Positions 23,401 to 35,460 of a stretch of 64,000 nt of DNA are shown here, piece after piece. The position numbers and the translations under genes were made by a program. This DNA comes from Gymnorhina tibicen (lineage: Eukaryota > Chordata > Aves > Passeriformes > Artamidae), in NCBI GenBank assembly GCA_013399875.1, contig VXAZ01006790.1, forward strand, positions 62,001-126,000, in the 5' to 3' direction. The notes beneath the pieces are model-generated. The model had not been told where the DNA came from. It saw only the letters and a list, made by a program, of their open reading frames with translations, and ran no database searches. Numbering within the stretch: position 1 is the first letter of the stretch; each line of letters begins with the position of its first letter.

Positions 23401-26400
23401 AGATGGGTAATTAGGCTAAGTCTCCCCACTCACACCAAAGCCTTTACAATGTAACATTTGAAAAGACATATACTAAAGGCACTTGATCCACTATTGCTGC
23501 ATCTTGTCCATTTTTAACTTACCCAAAGCTAGCAAGAATGAAGTCATCTTAAACAAGCTGCTTGTTCCAACTAACTGAACAATTTGCTTCTATAGGATGA
23601 AATTAAAGCTAATACTTGAATTATTACTGTATTTGTCCATCCACAAGCACTGGACAATCAAGATTAATACTGGCATTTCTAGTAATTTTCATTTTTACAA
23701 GCAAAAATGATTTTACTCTAAGAGCAGTGAAGAGCTGCCAGGACAAGGAAGATTCTCTGCTGACATCACTGGGGAGGATGTGCAGCTAAAGACATCAGGT
23801 AGGTAGAGATCAAATTTTCAAAACATAATGTATTAAAGAGCTCTGTAGAGAGGAGAGGGGAAGAGGGAGGCCAAAGACGAAACTCCAGACTCTTTGTACA
23901 TTATCAAATCTTTCTGCAGCTATTGAACTTGGTCTGGAAATAAGAAAGAAACAAATGACAGCAGCCAGGTTCAAAGTACTAAAAGAAAGGAAAAGGGGTA
24001 TGACAAGGCAGAAAATCCAAAAAGAGGAGGTCTGGCTCTGGGTCAGTTACTGAATATCCAGTCCTCACTCATGTTCACTGTTCAATGTTATCATTCTTTA
24101 CTGTCATATCCCATCCCAGAATGGATTACCTGCTGTACACACTTTTGTCTTCAAGATCCAAAACTAAGTGTTTGCACCTTCCAGATCAGAGGGGATGAAT
24201 AAGGGTCTACCCAATGTAATTTATTACCCAGAATAAGGTATTAGAAATTCAAGAGATTAAAAATAATAATGATAACAAAAGGCATCATACACATGCATTG
24301 TCTGACAATGTTCCATGATTCTGTAACATTTTCCTCTACTCAAGGAAGTAAATTACAGCTCATAATCTTCCACTTGAAGCCTACAAAACCATTAAGGGCA
24401 TTAACACTTTCCAGTCAAGGAAGCATAAAACAGCAGCAAAGAATACAAAAGCAGAGAAGACACTTGTTATAAATTCAATGAAACCAAATACAAGCCAGGA
24501 TTTGGATCCAATTCAGAGAATCCAAACACTGACTAAACCATCTCAATGAAAATACCCACAAGCAAGAGACACACTTATTTAGACACTATGAGAGACTGGT
24601 AAGCAGAACACCTACATGGCATTAGCTAGAACTTTAATTTCTCAAAATAATAGTCAATTTTAAGCAGCAGTTGAGGAGGTGCTTCACAAGCAGCCCAGCA
24701 CTCCCAATGTAAAAGGATGTGCACTGAATTTCATGAAAAGGTACAGGAATAGCAATCTCTTTTATATTTTGAGAAACTGTGAGCAATGAAGCTATCAACT
24801 GCTTTTTCAACTAGCCCACGTGAACACATTCCATTTTCACATACCTCATTTAAACCAATTACACCAAGAACCAACCAAATTAGCCAATTAAAATTTGGAC
24901 ATACTTTGATCATAGCTGTTATACCCATAGCATAAAGTAGGAGTTTTAATTCCATAGCATCAAGAAAGGTACTTATATGTTTTTCCTATAAATTATAAGA
25001 AATTATAAAGCTTTTGTAGACTCCAAGACACCAGAGTAAGCTGCACATTCCTTAAAATGGAACTATAGGTACAAAGTTCTACAGGGCATGTAAAACTCAT
25101 CCCACTCTAATTGAATGAGAGGGTGAAGTACAGACAAAGAAGTAAAACCAAAAATCACAGTGATACAGAATCACAGAGCAACCCAGGTTGGAGAGACCTG
25201 GTCCAGCCAGGAATAGAAAGCATATGTATTCCTGGCAGCAGCAGAAACATTTTTCAGAGACATAAAACTATAAAAACATAAGAAAAATAGAAGTATGGGA
25301 CATCCAGTCTCAACCAAAACTAGAGGAGGTTTCATCATCATTTTTCTTTAAAACGAAAATTTGAAAATGGTAACATTTCAACTTTGCTGGAGCAGAAGCG
25401 CTAAGGAAGAAAAGAGAAGAAAATAATAAAAGAAAATAATTAGAGTGGAATCACTCTGACACCAGAGGAGAAATAAAGTCACTCACCAAGGTGTTTATCT
25501 AGCACTAACTAAATCTAGTGAAATAATTTCCAGGGACTGCTCTGTAAAGCAGCACCAGGACACTAACTGCAGTTGCAACTTCATTTACATAGCAGAAGAG
25601 GCAACTTGAATATAACCAGTAACACTGTAAAAAGATCAGTAAGAAATCATGATAGTCAGGAAACAACCATCACAAGGCAAGAGTTTTACTTGAGGTGTTA
25701 GAAAGGAAGCTTAAGATCATCACCTGCCCATCAGGACAGGATACTCACTGTAAATGCTGCTTATTTTGTTGCGTTATTTCTGAATGTTTTTACACCCCAG
25801 CTCTACCCACATTCAAAATCATCCTCTGCCATGCATCTGATGTTATCCGTCACTCAGAAGCTTCACCATGCAGCATGCCAGGTTGCCTACAGATATAATT
25901 AATTATTTCCTCAGAGTTTTATCTGTAATTTGGATGCAGAGGTTGACTGAGGAAGCCAATTACTGACTGTTAAATTTTACTTCATTAAAATAATTAATTA
26001 CTGTTTAATGCTTCCTATTACTCAACACTTGTTTTTGATTTTGCACAGTGCATTTGGTTGGATCAGTGAAAAATAACTCATTCTAGTTAGTATTTCCATA
26101 TAACCACACAGTTTTATGGTCCTAAGCAAAATCTTTACATTTCCACTAATTCTTCATCACTGCAGATTGAGAATTTTAGAATACAAAACAATCTACAGGA
26201 ATGAGACTCTTGAATCACAAGGTGTTCTGCTTAATTTTCCTGTTAATTGAAAATATGCTTTGCAGCCACTTCTGTCTTTTTCTGTTCACCAAGCCCTCTG
26301 TGGGGTTGTTTAACACTGTCTGGGTAATGATTTGGCTCCCCACAGATTCAGCTACACAGTGCAGCAGAACATAACCCAATCCATTTTACATGCTACTGAA

Positions 26401-28469
26401 AGAGCAGGAGTTTACACATGATTACTTTGTAGGTGGCAGTTGACGAGGTGTAACATGGAAAGTTAAACTTCCAGAACTCAAACCTATGAGCATGCAAGTA
26501 CACTTGTAAGACATAAAGCTGTAGAAAGACGTGATTTAGCGGTCCTGGGGATGGTCAAATCATAGAGTAAGAACTCAACAAATGTAAAATGCTGACATTC
26601 ATCAGTCTGCAAAAACTTGATGGATAATGAACCTTATGAATCCTATCAGGAATGCTGCAATTAAATTGTTAATGATAAAAAATTTCTGCAGGCTCAAAGC
26701 CTTTGGGACTCCCACACACTATTCTGAGCCACACTGAAGCTGTGTCAATTAAGCAAATTCCAAGTTAGAACTGGGTTAATGGAACATATGTCAGGAAACT
26801 GAAACAGGCAGTTAGCTTCATGTTTTAAGCAAATTTTATCTTGTTGCCAGACCATCATTCTTTGTGCTCAGAGGCAGACAGCCTATTCATTTTCTTTAGC
26901 ATATTAAAGCTAGATTCCTGTCAGCTTAATGCTAAACTAGGCAGAAACAGTAAAAAAAAAAAAATCAGGTAATCTTGTATTGCTTAGAAAATGTGGTATC
27001 AAGCAAGTAGGACAAACCATAGGATTCGCTGACTCATTAAACTACTGCTTAAGGTGATTAGGGAAAATATGGCTGAACAAGGAGAAAAATCTTTAAGCAG
27101 CTGAAAATCTAAACTTACTTTAACAAGTACGGCAGACAAAGTACTGGAGTTGTCTAAGCTACGTTTGAGAGCTCAGTACTTGAATATTTGTGCAAACAGC
27201 CTTCTGAGAGCTGAGAAGGAAAAAATATAAAGTAAAACCTCCACTGTCAATAGAAAGGAGTGAAGGCAGAGTAAATCAAAGGTGATGAGAGATTAAACAA
27301 GAGACAGAAATCCAAAGACATGACTTTCTAATCAAAGACAAGGTGCACTGACAGATTATTTCTAACAATTGTAAATCCTCAGTCAAAATCCATACCTCGC
27401 CTGGTCTCAGAATCTTTAACTAAGCTGAGTTAGAAGACAGGGTATTTTGAAGAGAAAACGGAGACAGTTCTTTCCAGAAAAGTGGTGTAAGGAGGAGAAG
27501 CTGTGGCAGGTGAGGCTAGAGCTTGCTGCTGTCTGTCAAAGTCATCCTAAAAATCCAAACTGCTTCTTTGCAAGGAACAAGTCATTTCAAAGAGATAAGT
27601 TTGGTTCTGCTTGGCCTACAGAGATTATAAATTTGCTACAGGAAAAACCTACATCTTTCTTAAAAAGAACCCCAAACCCAAATAAAAACGAAAACCACAA
27701 ATAAGAAACCTTTGCTAAGAACCCCCATGATGAAACACCAGATTACATTCTGACCGTTCAACACTGTCTCAGTTTACAGTCTCAGTATTGCTTCCACTCA
27801 CCTCCGTTTTCTTCTCATTTTTCCTTATCTTAAAATCTGTCAAGCTATGGAAAACTGAGGGATTATAGAACATGAAAGCTCAGTGGCAGCATAACAGCCC
27901 TAACCCCGAGTGATTTCAGTGTCCTAGTAAAAAAAAAAATTTAAAAAAAGTTGGGCACTTAGGTTTTGGCTGTGGACGATGAAGTCTGATAAAAACTAGC
28001 TTCAGAAATAATAGTTTATAATGAAAAAGTCAATACTTTGAAGAAACAGAGGGGGTGAGGAGGTGTGTGGAAATGGGATGAGGCACAGGGCGAATACAAA
28101 AACCCAGCACATTAAAGCATGAGAGTGATGACTACTGAGCATTTTCATCTAATGAAAGCAGCCAATTTGCTTTTAGCAATAACTTTACTCATTTCTAAAG
28201 TTATCTTAAAGTCTCAGATGCAGCTGTCAAACTGAAGTTTGCTGACAAGAATGTTACCATTTAACATTTCATATAAAACTATAAAAAAATATATTTCAGG
28301 CTTTTTCCTTGCTCTGCCCTTCTCTGTGACAGCCATTTCCCACTGCTGGTTAGATGCCATATCAAACACTATAATAATTCATCCAGTCTATTTATATTTA
28401 GTGAGAACTTTTCCATTTTATATTTTCATAGATTTGGCACAAAGGTGTAACTTCCATGCAGTTTCTCAC
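20412..28469 (-). other. DIP2A: DIP2A intron 2
   Basis: An 8.1-kb AT-rich intron, donor GTGAGA. It contains one small CR1 remnant (25166-25210). Frames at 22662-22979 and 27447-27704 have no recognisable domain. I see no RNA gene or other structured repeat. Confidence 0.6.
25166..25210 (-). repeat. CR1 LINE remnant (minus orientation)
   Basis: ACAGAATCACAGAGCAACCC and AGGTTGGAGAGACCTGGTCC match the terminal part of CR1 in reverse complement. Only about 45 bases are left. Confidence 0.7.
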
Positions 28470-28541
28470 CTTGAATTAGTGGTATGTACCGTGCTAACAG
28501 CTTTGCCCTCTTCTTTTCATATCCTTTCTGAGTGATGTCTC
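28470..28541 (-). CDS. DIP2A: DIP2A coding exon 2 (DMAP1-binding domain core)
   Basis: A 72-base exon with acceptor TTTCTTTAG before 28541 and donor GTGAGA after 28470. It encodes, after two bases completing a Gly, DITQKGYEKKRAKLLARYIP and LIQ, with one G left over. The GDITQKGYEKKR-KLLA-YIP sequence is the hallmark of the DIP2 DMAP1-binding domain. It lies more than 8 kb from exon 3 and about 23 kb from the presumed exon 1. It is too short for an ORF scan but unmistakable, with correct phase to exon 3. Confidence 0.95.
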
Positions 28542-28597
28542 CTAAAGAAAAGAATAAATAAATACATGTTGTTCGGAAATTCTACATTTAAATCTTT

Positions 28598-28653
28598 GCA
28601 CATTCTGTCAGCAACATCTTTGCACATCTTTAAGCACATTCTGTCAGCAACAT
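28598..28653. repeat. Short duplicated 20-mer
   Basis: GCACATTCTGTCAGCAACAT occurs at 28598-28617 and exactly again at 28634-28653, with a partial third GCACATCTTT between them. On the DIP2A sense strand it starts about 55 bases upstream of the exon 2 acceptor. Confidence 0.9.
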
Positions 28654-28721
28654 TTTGGTGAAAGAGTTTAAGAAAGCAAACTATGCAGGGAAAAAAACAA
28701 CCAAAAAAAGGCATTAATTAC

Positions 28722-28755
28722 AGATAGATAGCTAGCTAGATAGATAGATAGATAT
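28722..28755. repeat. (AGAT)n short microsatellite
   Basis: AGATAGATAGCTAGCTAGAT followed by further AGAT units; a short imperfect tetranucleotide run in DIP2A intron 1. Confidence 0.9.
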
Positions 28756-31700
28756 GGTCAGCCTACCTCTGGCCAGGCAGAACCCCTTTTACTCAGTCAG
28801 ATTTTACACAGAAAAATTCTTACTCTGTATTTTAAAATGATTCTCAAGTACTTTCCATAAGAGGTGCATTTCATTTTTTGCTTAATAGTCTCCATTTCCT
28901 CAAATATCCACCTCACCCCTATATCAGAGAACATACACAAAGTCACTTCATTCTACCATCCCCAACCTCCATCCAAGTGAATATGCATCATTTAAAGCCA
29001 CTGACACTCTGCCAAAACAAGCAATGGGAGTTCAAACACATTGTTCAAAAATGCACATCCTGGAGTGCTTCAATCATTGCAGGTATTTCAAATTACAATT
29101 CGCCAGTTTTTCTTCATAAACCCATGTAAATATATATAAAATTTGGACACAAAACAGAAATTACCATTTTTCCTGAGGGGAAAAAAATTTAGCAGAAGAA
29201 ATACACAGAAATATAGTTTATATATATATATAAAATTATTATATCAAAATGAGAATGAGATCAAACCAAAACAAAGCACCACAAATGCCCAAGCAGATAT
29301 AGAGATGCATCATTTTCAGTTATGGAGGGAAAAAAAAAATCCAACAGACAAGAAACACCAGTAACAAGAACAGTTTTTCTTAAACCAAAAGTAATTTGTA
29401 AGACTAAAGCTCAGCAAAATCTTTAAGGATCAAAACTGTACCTTACACAAATGTGCTGTACTGTAAGCTCAGTGAAGACATCAATTTTCACAGCTTCATA
29501 AATGCTCCACATAATCCTTATCTCAACCCTCTGCACAGCTCAGCCTCTGCCAGGTACCACCCAACTGCATAGATAAGCCATGGAAGCACTGATCAAAAGG
29601 CAAGGTTGAAGAGAGAGTTCCATTTAAACCAGAGTACTTCACATGCTGGCATCTTGCTGCACTTGGAAATTCTTTGATTTTGCTGGAATGCTGACTTGAA
29701 GGACTTTCCTTGAATGAGGTTAAGCAAAGGATGAAGTCAAAAGCATCTCTGTTGCCTTCTGCAGCACCGTGGCAGGCTGGGCTGTGCTGCCCAGCCAAGC
29801 TGGGCTTTGTTCCTTTCCCCAAGGCCTGGGGGTGGGCTCTTCCTGACAACTGCTCCCCCTTTGACCCCAGAGCCTCAGGGGGATTAACCCATCATATGGG
29901 TTTTTTGTGATACCTCATTTCTTCCAAAAAGAGCCGCTTTGCCACATCTGGTACGCCAGGGCCACAGCTGCTGTCATTTAGCCTCACTTTCTCCTGAGTT
30001 ACTGGATTACACAAAAGCAATCTGAGCTTCCTCGGCCTCAGCAAAGCAGCTGGGAAGCCTGCATAAAGCCAGACAGTAGGCTGAGCTGTTAGAGCTCTGT
30101 TTGGAGGAGATCTTTACTTGAAATAGCTGAAGTATTGTAAGATATATATCGTAAAATATGACAGAGGTACCAAGAAAATTAATCTAGAGAGAGATGAAAG
30201 TGTTAGCATTTCTTAAAATGATCCATAAAAATATATTCGTCATTAGTGCACACAAGAATCTGTCAGATAGTTACCCTGATTCCGCCCAGGCATGGTTCTA
30301 TTCCATGTTAGCACTAGACCTAACAGAATCTTAATGCTAAATTCACTAAATAGAGCTGAGAATGGATCTGTGAGAGCCTGGCACTTGCTAAAGATAGGGA
30401 AATGGCTCTTGGTCCCCAATTTGCAGAGGTCAAGAGCAGAGACATTTCTAAATGAGCTGACTGTGCATTAAATGTGGATGAACCTAATTGCTGGATCAGC
30501 TCTGCAAGATGAAACCTTTAAGAACTGCACTGTTTGGCCACTGCTGAGCACAGTCACAATTGCAGGTCCATCACCTTGACAAATCACTGCAGAAACTTTT
30601 CCAAGTTCCTTCAGGATAAAGTCAAGGGCATGAACATTGGCTTCTGCCTGCAGAGGTGGCTCCTGGGTGGTTTGGAAAGGCAGGCAAGTTGCCAGCCTAA
30701 AACATAATTTACATGTCAGCTGTGGAAGTACTTAAAGCATATCCCCCATGTTTCTGGGATAGGCTGTCACTGTATTTGAAAAGTTGGTGGATGTGGAAGA
30801 ATCAATTCAGCAGATATCATTGCTAAATTCTATGTCTTAAACAACCTTGTTAAAAAAATCCCTGAAGATGAACCAAAGATCAAAATACAAATCCTTTAAG
30901 ATAAATTATAAAAACATTGGAAAAGATAGGAGAAGGTTAAGAAAAAATGGCAGAAATTAAACAGTGTAAAGAAAGCTGGAAGTGGTTTGGGACATATTTT
31001 CTCCATTGCACACCTGCGAGCTTCAAGCTGGGACACACACATTTTGGCGTGCCACCAAAGGATTCTGCCCGTGACAGTTCACAATCATTTTTCCTTAACC
31101 CACCAGCTTTAATCACCACCTAAACCTAGGAACCAGACCAACTCCTCCAAACCTACTACTAGTACCCTTTCCAAGCAGTGGTTACTTGTTACACTACACT
31201 GGTGTAAATCAGGCAAAAGCCAAACTGACAACAGGCAATAAAGGAACTAAAAGACGAAAATCATTACTTGATTACAATCAAAGAAAGTTTTGGAGCGCCA
31301 AATTATACAGCAGCCAATGCTTGCTGCCATCCCTGAGATACGGGCTCTGGTAGGTCTGTGCCTACCACATCTGGTAGGTCGACTGATATCTTAATTTAGT
31401 TTGCATATGATGAGCTAAGTGAAGTGTGAAAACATCTTGATTGGAATCTTTCATATTACAGGAATCTCTTTAAAATGGAAATGACATCTGATCATTTCAT
31501 ATGGTGATGCATTTGACTAAGCCATTAGAGATTCTGTTTCAATGATCCTATTTGAAACATCCTGAGAGCATCACCATGCCTTTGAAACAGTATTAGAAGT
31601 TTAGCATGACTTCACTGAAAATGTATGTTACCAGTAATTCTTAATTTGTAGCAGGACTTGCATCCCTTTGAGGAAATTTAAGTTATCCAAGTACAAAACT

Positions 31701-33412
31701 TGTCCGGTGTAAAAGTATAACTATATAAATGCAGAATTTCATTAAACCTTTGCACATACAAAAGAATCACTGAAACATCAAGTTCTAGACACTAAGCAAA
31801 TACTGACTAGCTAATTATATGTATCTTAATAATAGAAAGGGAAGGAATTTGACCAATATGTTAATAGCAAAAGATTTGGTCTTCCACTTTGTTCACAATT
31901 ACACAGTAGGACTATATTTTACAATACCATTAATTGCCTAATAAATTATAGAAGGAATTATCAAAACTAATAAATTTAGTTTGATCAAGCCATTAGAAAT
32001 TTTGCAATTGGCAAAGCAATGCAAAGTAATATTTAGAATTAGAAAATATGAAATCAGAATAAGAAAATTCTGACACATTTACATATCACCTTTTCACCTT
32101 GAAGTTTCAAAGCAGTTGCAGGACAAAGGCATCACTTATATCTTACAACTTTAAAAAGCCAAGGTGGGTGAATCCTGAAGTTGAGAGAGGATGTGCAAAG
32201 CCAGTGCATTCCAGGTTATTCTGTTCTGTATAACCCACACTTGTGAACTGTGTGTGTATGTAGGGAGAAGCGAAAGCTGCTCCTTTTTAACTCTGGAACT
32301 GCCTGGTTTAAACACTTACTTGCTTCATCTGCCAGGAGTCAGCATTTGACTGTACAAAAGAAGGTTAAATAACTGGATCACAAAAGCAGCCTTAGCAGCA
32401 GTTTCTCAGTTAAGCCAAATTAATGAATTGTTCTTCCACTGCTGCAGTAAATCCTTAAGCCTGGTCCACAGGGAGACAGGAAAAGCTCCAACTCTACCAC
32501 TTCCCTTCTATGCGGTTGGAACTCCCTGCAGAACACAGACACAGACTGACAGATACCAGCTATATGTACACCTGTGGGTGAACAACACCTATCTCACCAG
32601 GTACCACTCCCAGTTCTCATTATGATGGAGATCCGTAACGTTGCCATCCCCTTTAAAAAGCTGAGGAAAGCTACACGCATGGGGAGGAAGAAATGGGAAT
32701 CCCCTGGCCTATAGGGAATGTACTGTCTGCTTCCACAAAAGCCGACAAAAGAAGTTGGAAAACAACAGACTAGGATTGGTCAGGACAGGATCTTTTAAAT
32801 TTCAAGCCAAAAATTATTCTCTGACACAGTTATTTTGGTAAGATTCCAAAGTGAAAAGCTTTAGAAAGGATGCTGTATACATGCAATGTGTTCCCCATCA
32901 CAAAAACACTATTTCAAAACAATCAAAATCTCAGTGTACTATAATAATGAAATGAAAAAACTCAAGAGTTTCTGTTTGTCACTTCCTAGATGCATCAACG
33001 ATAAAATACCGAAGCAGAATAACTGTCTGACATGTAGTAACCAACAACTATAATGAATGAGGCCAGAAATAATTGCCTGATCCAAGTCATTCTACTTGGG
33101 TATCCCCAAAAAATTCCATGAAAACTGCCCCCAAAGATGCAAATCTAGAAACAACCAGGTATGGGGAAGTCATAAAGAAAAGCCTTTCTGAAGCACAGTT
33201 TCTTTTCCTTTCACACCCTTCACAGACTCATTATATATGGCATAGTAATTAATTAACACAATGAAGATACTTTAGACTATTAAACTGGTATGAAGCTTTA
33301 TTTTTATGGTGTGTTTTTGGATGTCAGCAACATCAATTTTTTTTTCCCCTCCCTCCACTAATATGCAAGAAGTTTTACCCCATCAGCCACAGATATTTTA
33401 CAGGCAACAGCA

Positions 33413-33464
33413 TTTCATATTTAGTTGCAAAAAGTAAATTTTCATATTTACTTGCAAAAAGCTC
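33413..33464. repeat. Imperfect tandem duplication, 26-base unit
   Basis: TTTCATATTTAGTTGCAAAA at 33413 is followed by a near-identical TTTCATATTTACTTGCAAAA at 33440, both continuing AGT/AGC. Intronic; no function is apparent. Confidence 0.85.
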
Positions 33465-34424
33465 ATATTCAAACTGGTAGCAACCACAAAGATCACCGCA
33501 AAGGTGCCATTTAGGCGTGATGCATCATGCTAAAGACTGAAGCAGCCTGATTCAAAAATCCATGACCATGGAAATATCCAACTCATTTATGACACCATGA
33601 AAATCACTGAAAAACCCACCAGCAAACCCCAAAACACTCAAACAGCAGCACAACACTCAAAATTCACCAAGTATGTTAAAAACATACAAAGAGAAGGTCT
33701 GTAACCTGCAGTGTCTACTCCATACAAGTTATTTTAATTTGTAAGCTATGAAACTTTTAAAATGGATTTCTATGTCTCAGTTTCAGGTTTGACATATCGT
33801 TACCATGCCCTCACATGCACATGCACTCTAAAACCATGCTTTTAGAGAAAAGATTTACAGTTAATCTTGAAATAACTGAAGGGGTGAGGGGGAGTGGCTA
33901 CTGGGCAAAATTTTATGGTGAATGCAGACACTTTGACTTCTTAAAATAAAATGCTGACATAGCTAAAAAAAACCCCCAACTTCATCAGTATTCATGTTAA
34001 AGCTACATAAATAACATAATAAAATATAATTTTACTAAGAAATCAGACCTCACTAATATATTGGATGCATGTAAGTCATCTGACATGATCACAAAGAATT
34101 AGATGAATGATTCAGAGATCCTGGCTGACCTACAGAATGATAAACTGAAAAAAAAACCCCAGCTGAATTATTCACAGAAGGAGGCAGCAAAGCAAGCCAG
34201 CTGGTGCAGACAAACATCCTCTCATGGCAGGAGAAAAAACCATCAATCCCTATTAGGACCAGAACAGTTCAGTGCTTGCACACTTGGGAAGCCCCAGCAT
34301 GGGTCCCTGTGGTGGCTAAACTTACTTACAATTTATTTCCAGTTGCAACACTACTTATTAAGTGTATTTTCTGATGAACTGGAGCTCTCCCTGAACAGTA
34401 AGAACAAAACGTTGGCAACAAAAT

Positions 34425-34498
34425 GTTGAGCAGAGAGGTTGGACCAGATGACCCACTGTGGTCCCTGCCAACCTGGCCCATTCTGTGATTCTGTGATT
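34425..34498 (+). repeat. CR1 LINE 3' tail (plus orientation)
   Basis: AGAGAGGTTGGACCAGATGA, GTGGTCCCTGCCAACCTGGC, and CCATTCTGTGATTCTGTGAT form the sense-orientation CR1 3' terminus with its repeated ATTCTGTG tail. Confidence 0.9.
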
Positions 34499-35231
34499 TC
34501 TGCCAACTGCACCTTTTTCCTTGTTTATCTGGTTAAAAAGAGCCGAAGGAAAGCCAGGTTTCTGCAGTCTCAGATGCTCAAGCCCCCAGCCAGCACCTGT
34601 TTGAGGTTGAATGTAACATGCTGGTCCCAGGTTGCTGCCAAGGCAGGGGCTCACCAGCAGTGTTTTCTATGAAGTAAGGTTTGTTAAAACCTTATTTGTG
34701 AAATGCATCTTTATCACAATGAAGTACTGAACACAAGAATAATTTTTAAATTGGCTGTTTAAGAACAAAGCATGTTAGGGAGAAAAGGTGAACCAACTCC
34801 AGTACAAATCAAATATGTTTCCAGAATGTCCCAGGCAGTGATACCCATAATCAAAGGCCTGAAAAATACTCTTTTGCAGTAAAATATCCTTAGTTACCAA
34901 CATTAATGATGATGTGGAAGAGACAGGTTGGCAGTACCTTAAATCACTTATTCTTCCTTACCACTTCTGCCTAATCTTTGCAATTGCTGTTTCCCAAAAT
35001 ATGCGTATGGATATGGATTCTGTCCTGCATCTTTTGATCCTGTATCCATGTATTTGATGGCATTGCCTCTTAATGTCCTTACCAAGCTATTTGGTTATTT
35101 ACCTTTACTAATCCTACTGTAAGATAAAAAGTATTCCATTGTTAATTGCATGAGAAATATAAAGTGCCTTTAACTGGACCAAACCTGAGAAATCTACTAA
35201 AAATGCTGCCACTTGGGAGGTGGTCACATTT

Positions 35232-35330
35232 ATAGAATCAGAGAATGGTTTGGATAGAAGGGACCTTAAAGCTCATCTAGTTTCAATGCTCTTCTATGGT
35301 CAGGCACACTTTCTGCTAAACCAGGTAATT
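35232..35330 (-). repeat. CR1 LINE 3' end (minus orientation)
   Basis: ATAGAATCAGAGAATGGTTT, GAAGGGACCTTAAAGCTCAT, and TTTCTGCTAAACCAGGT match the reverse complement of the CR1 3' end. The copy breaks off at an AT-rich region. Confidence 0.87.
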
Positions 35331-35460
35331 AATTATAATTTATAGTTATTATATAATGAGTGTTATAATACCCACTCTTATAAAAATATTATAATTTAGG
35401 ATTATATAATTAATATAATTTATAATTCCCTTGTTAAGGGAATAATTAAACTGCTTTTAA
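35330..35460. repeat. AT-rich inverted-repeat region
   Basis: About 130 bases almost wholly A/T, with several mutually complementary pieces (ATTATAATTTATA, TATAATTTATAATT) and an 8-bp stem ATTCCCTT-GTT-AAGGGAAT at its right side. It abuts the truncated end of a CR1 copy. Strand slippage or an old palindromic element could explain it. Confidence 0.6.
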
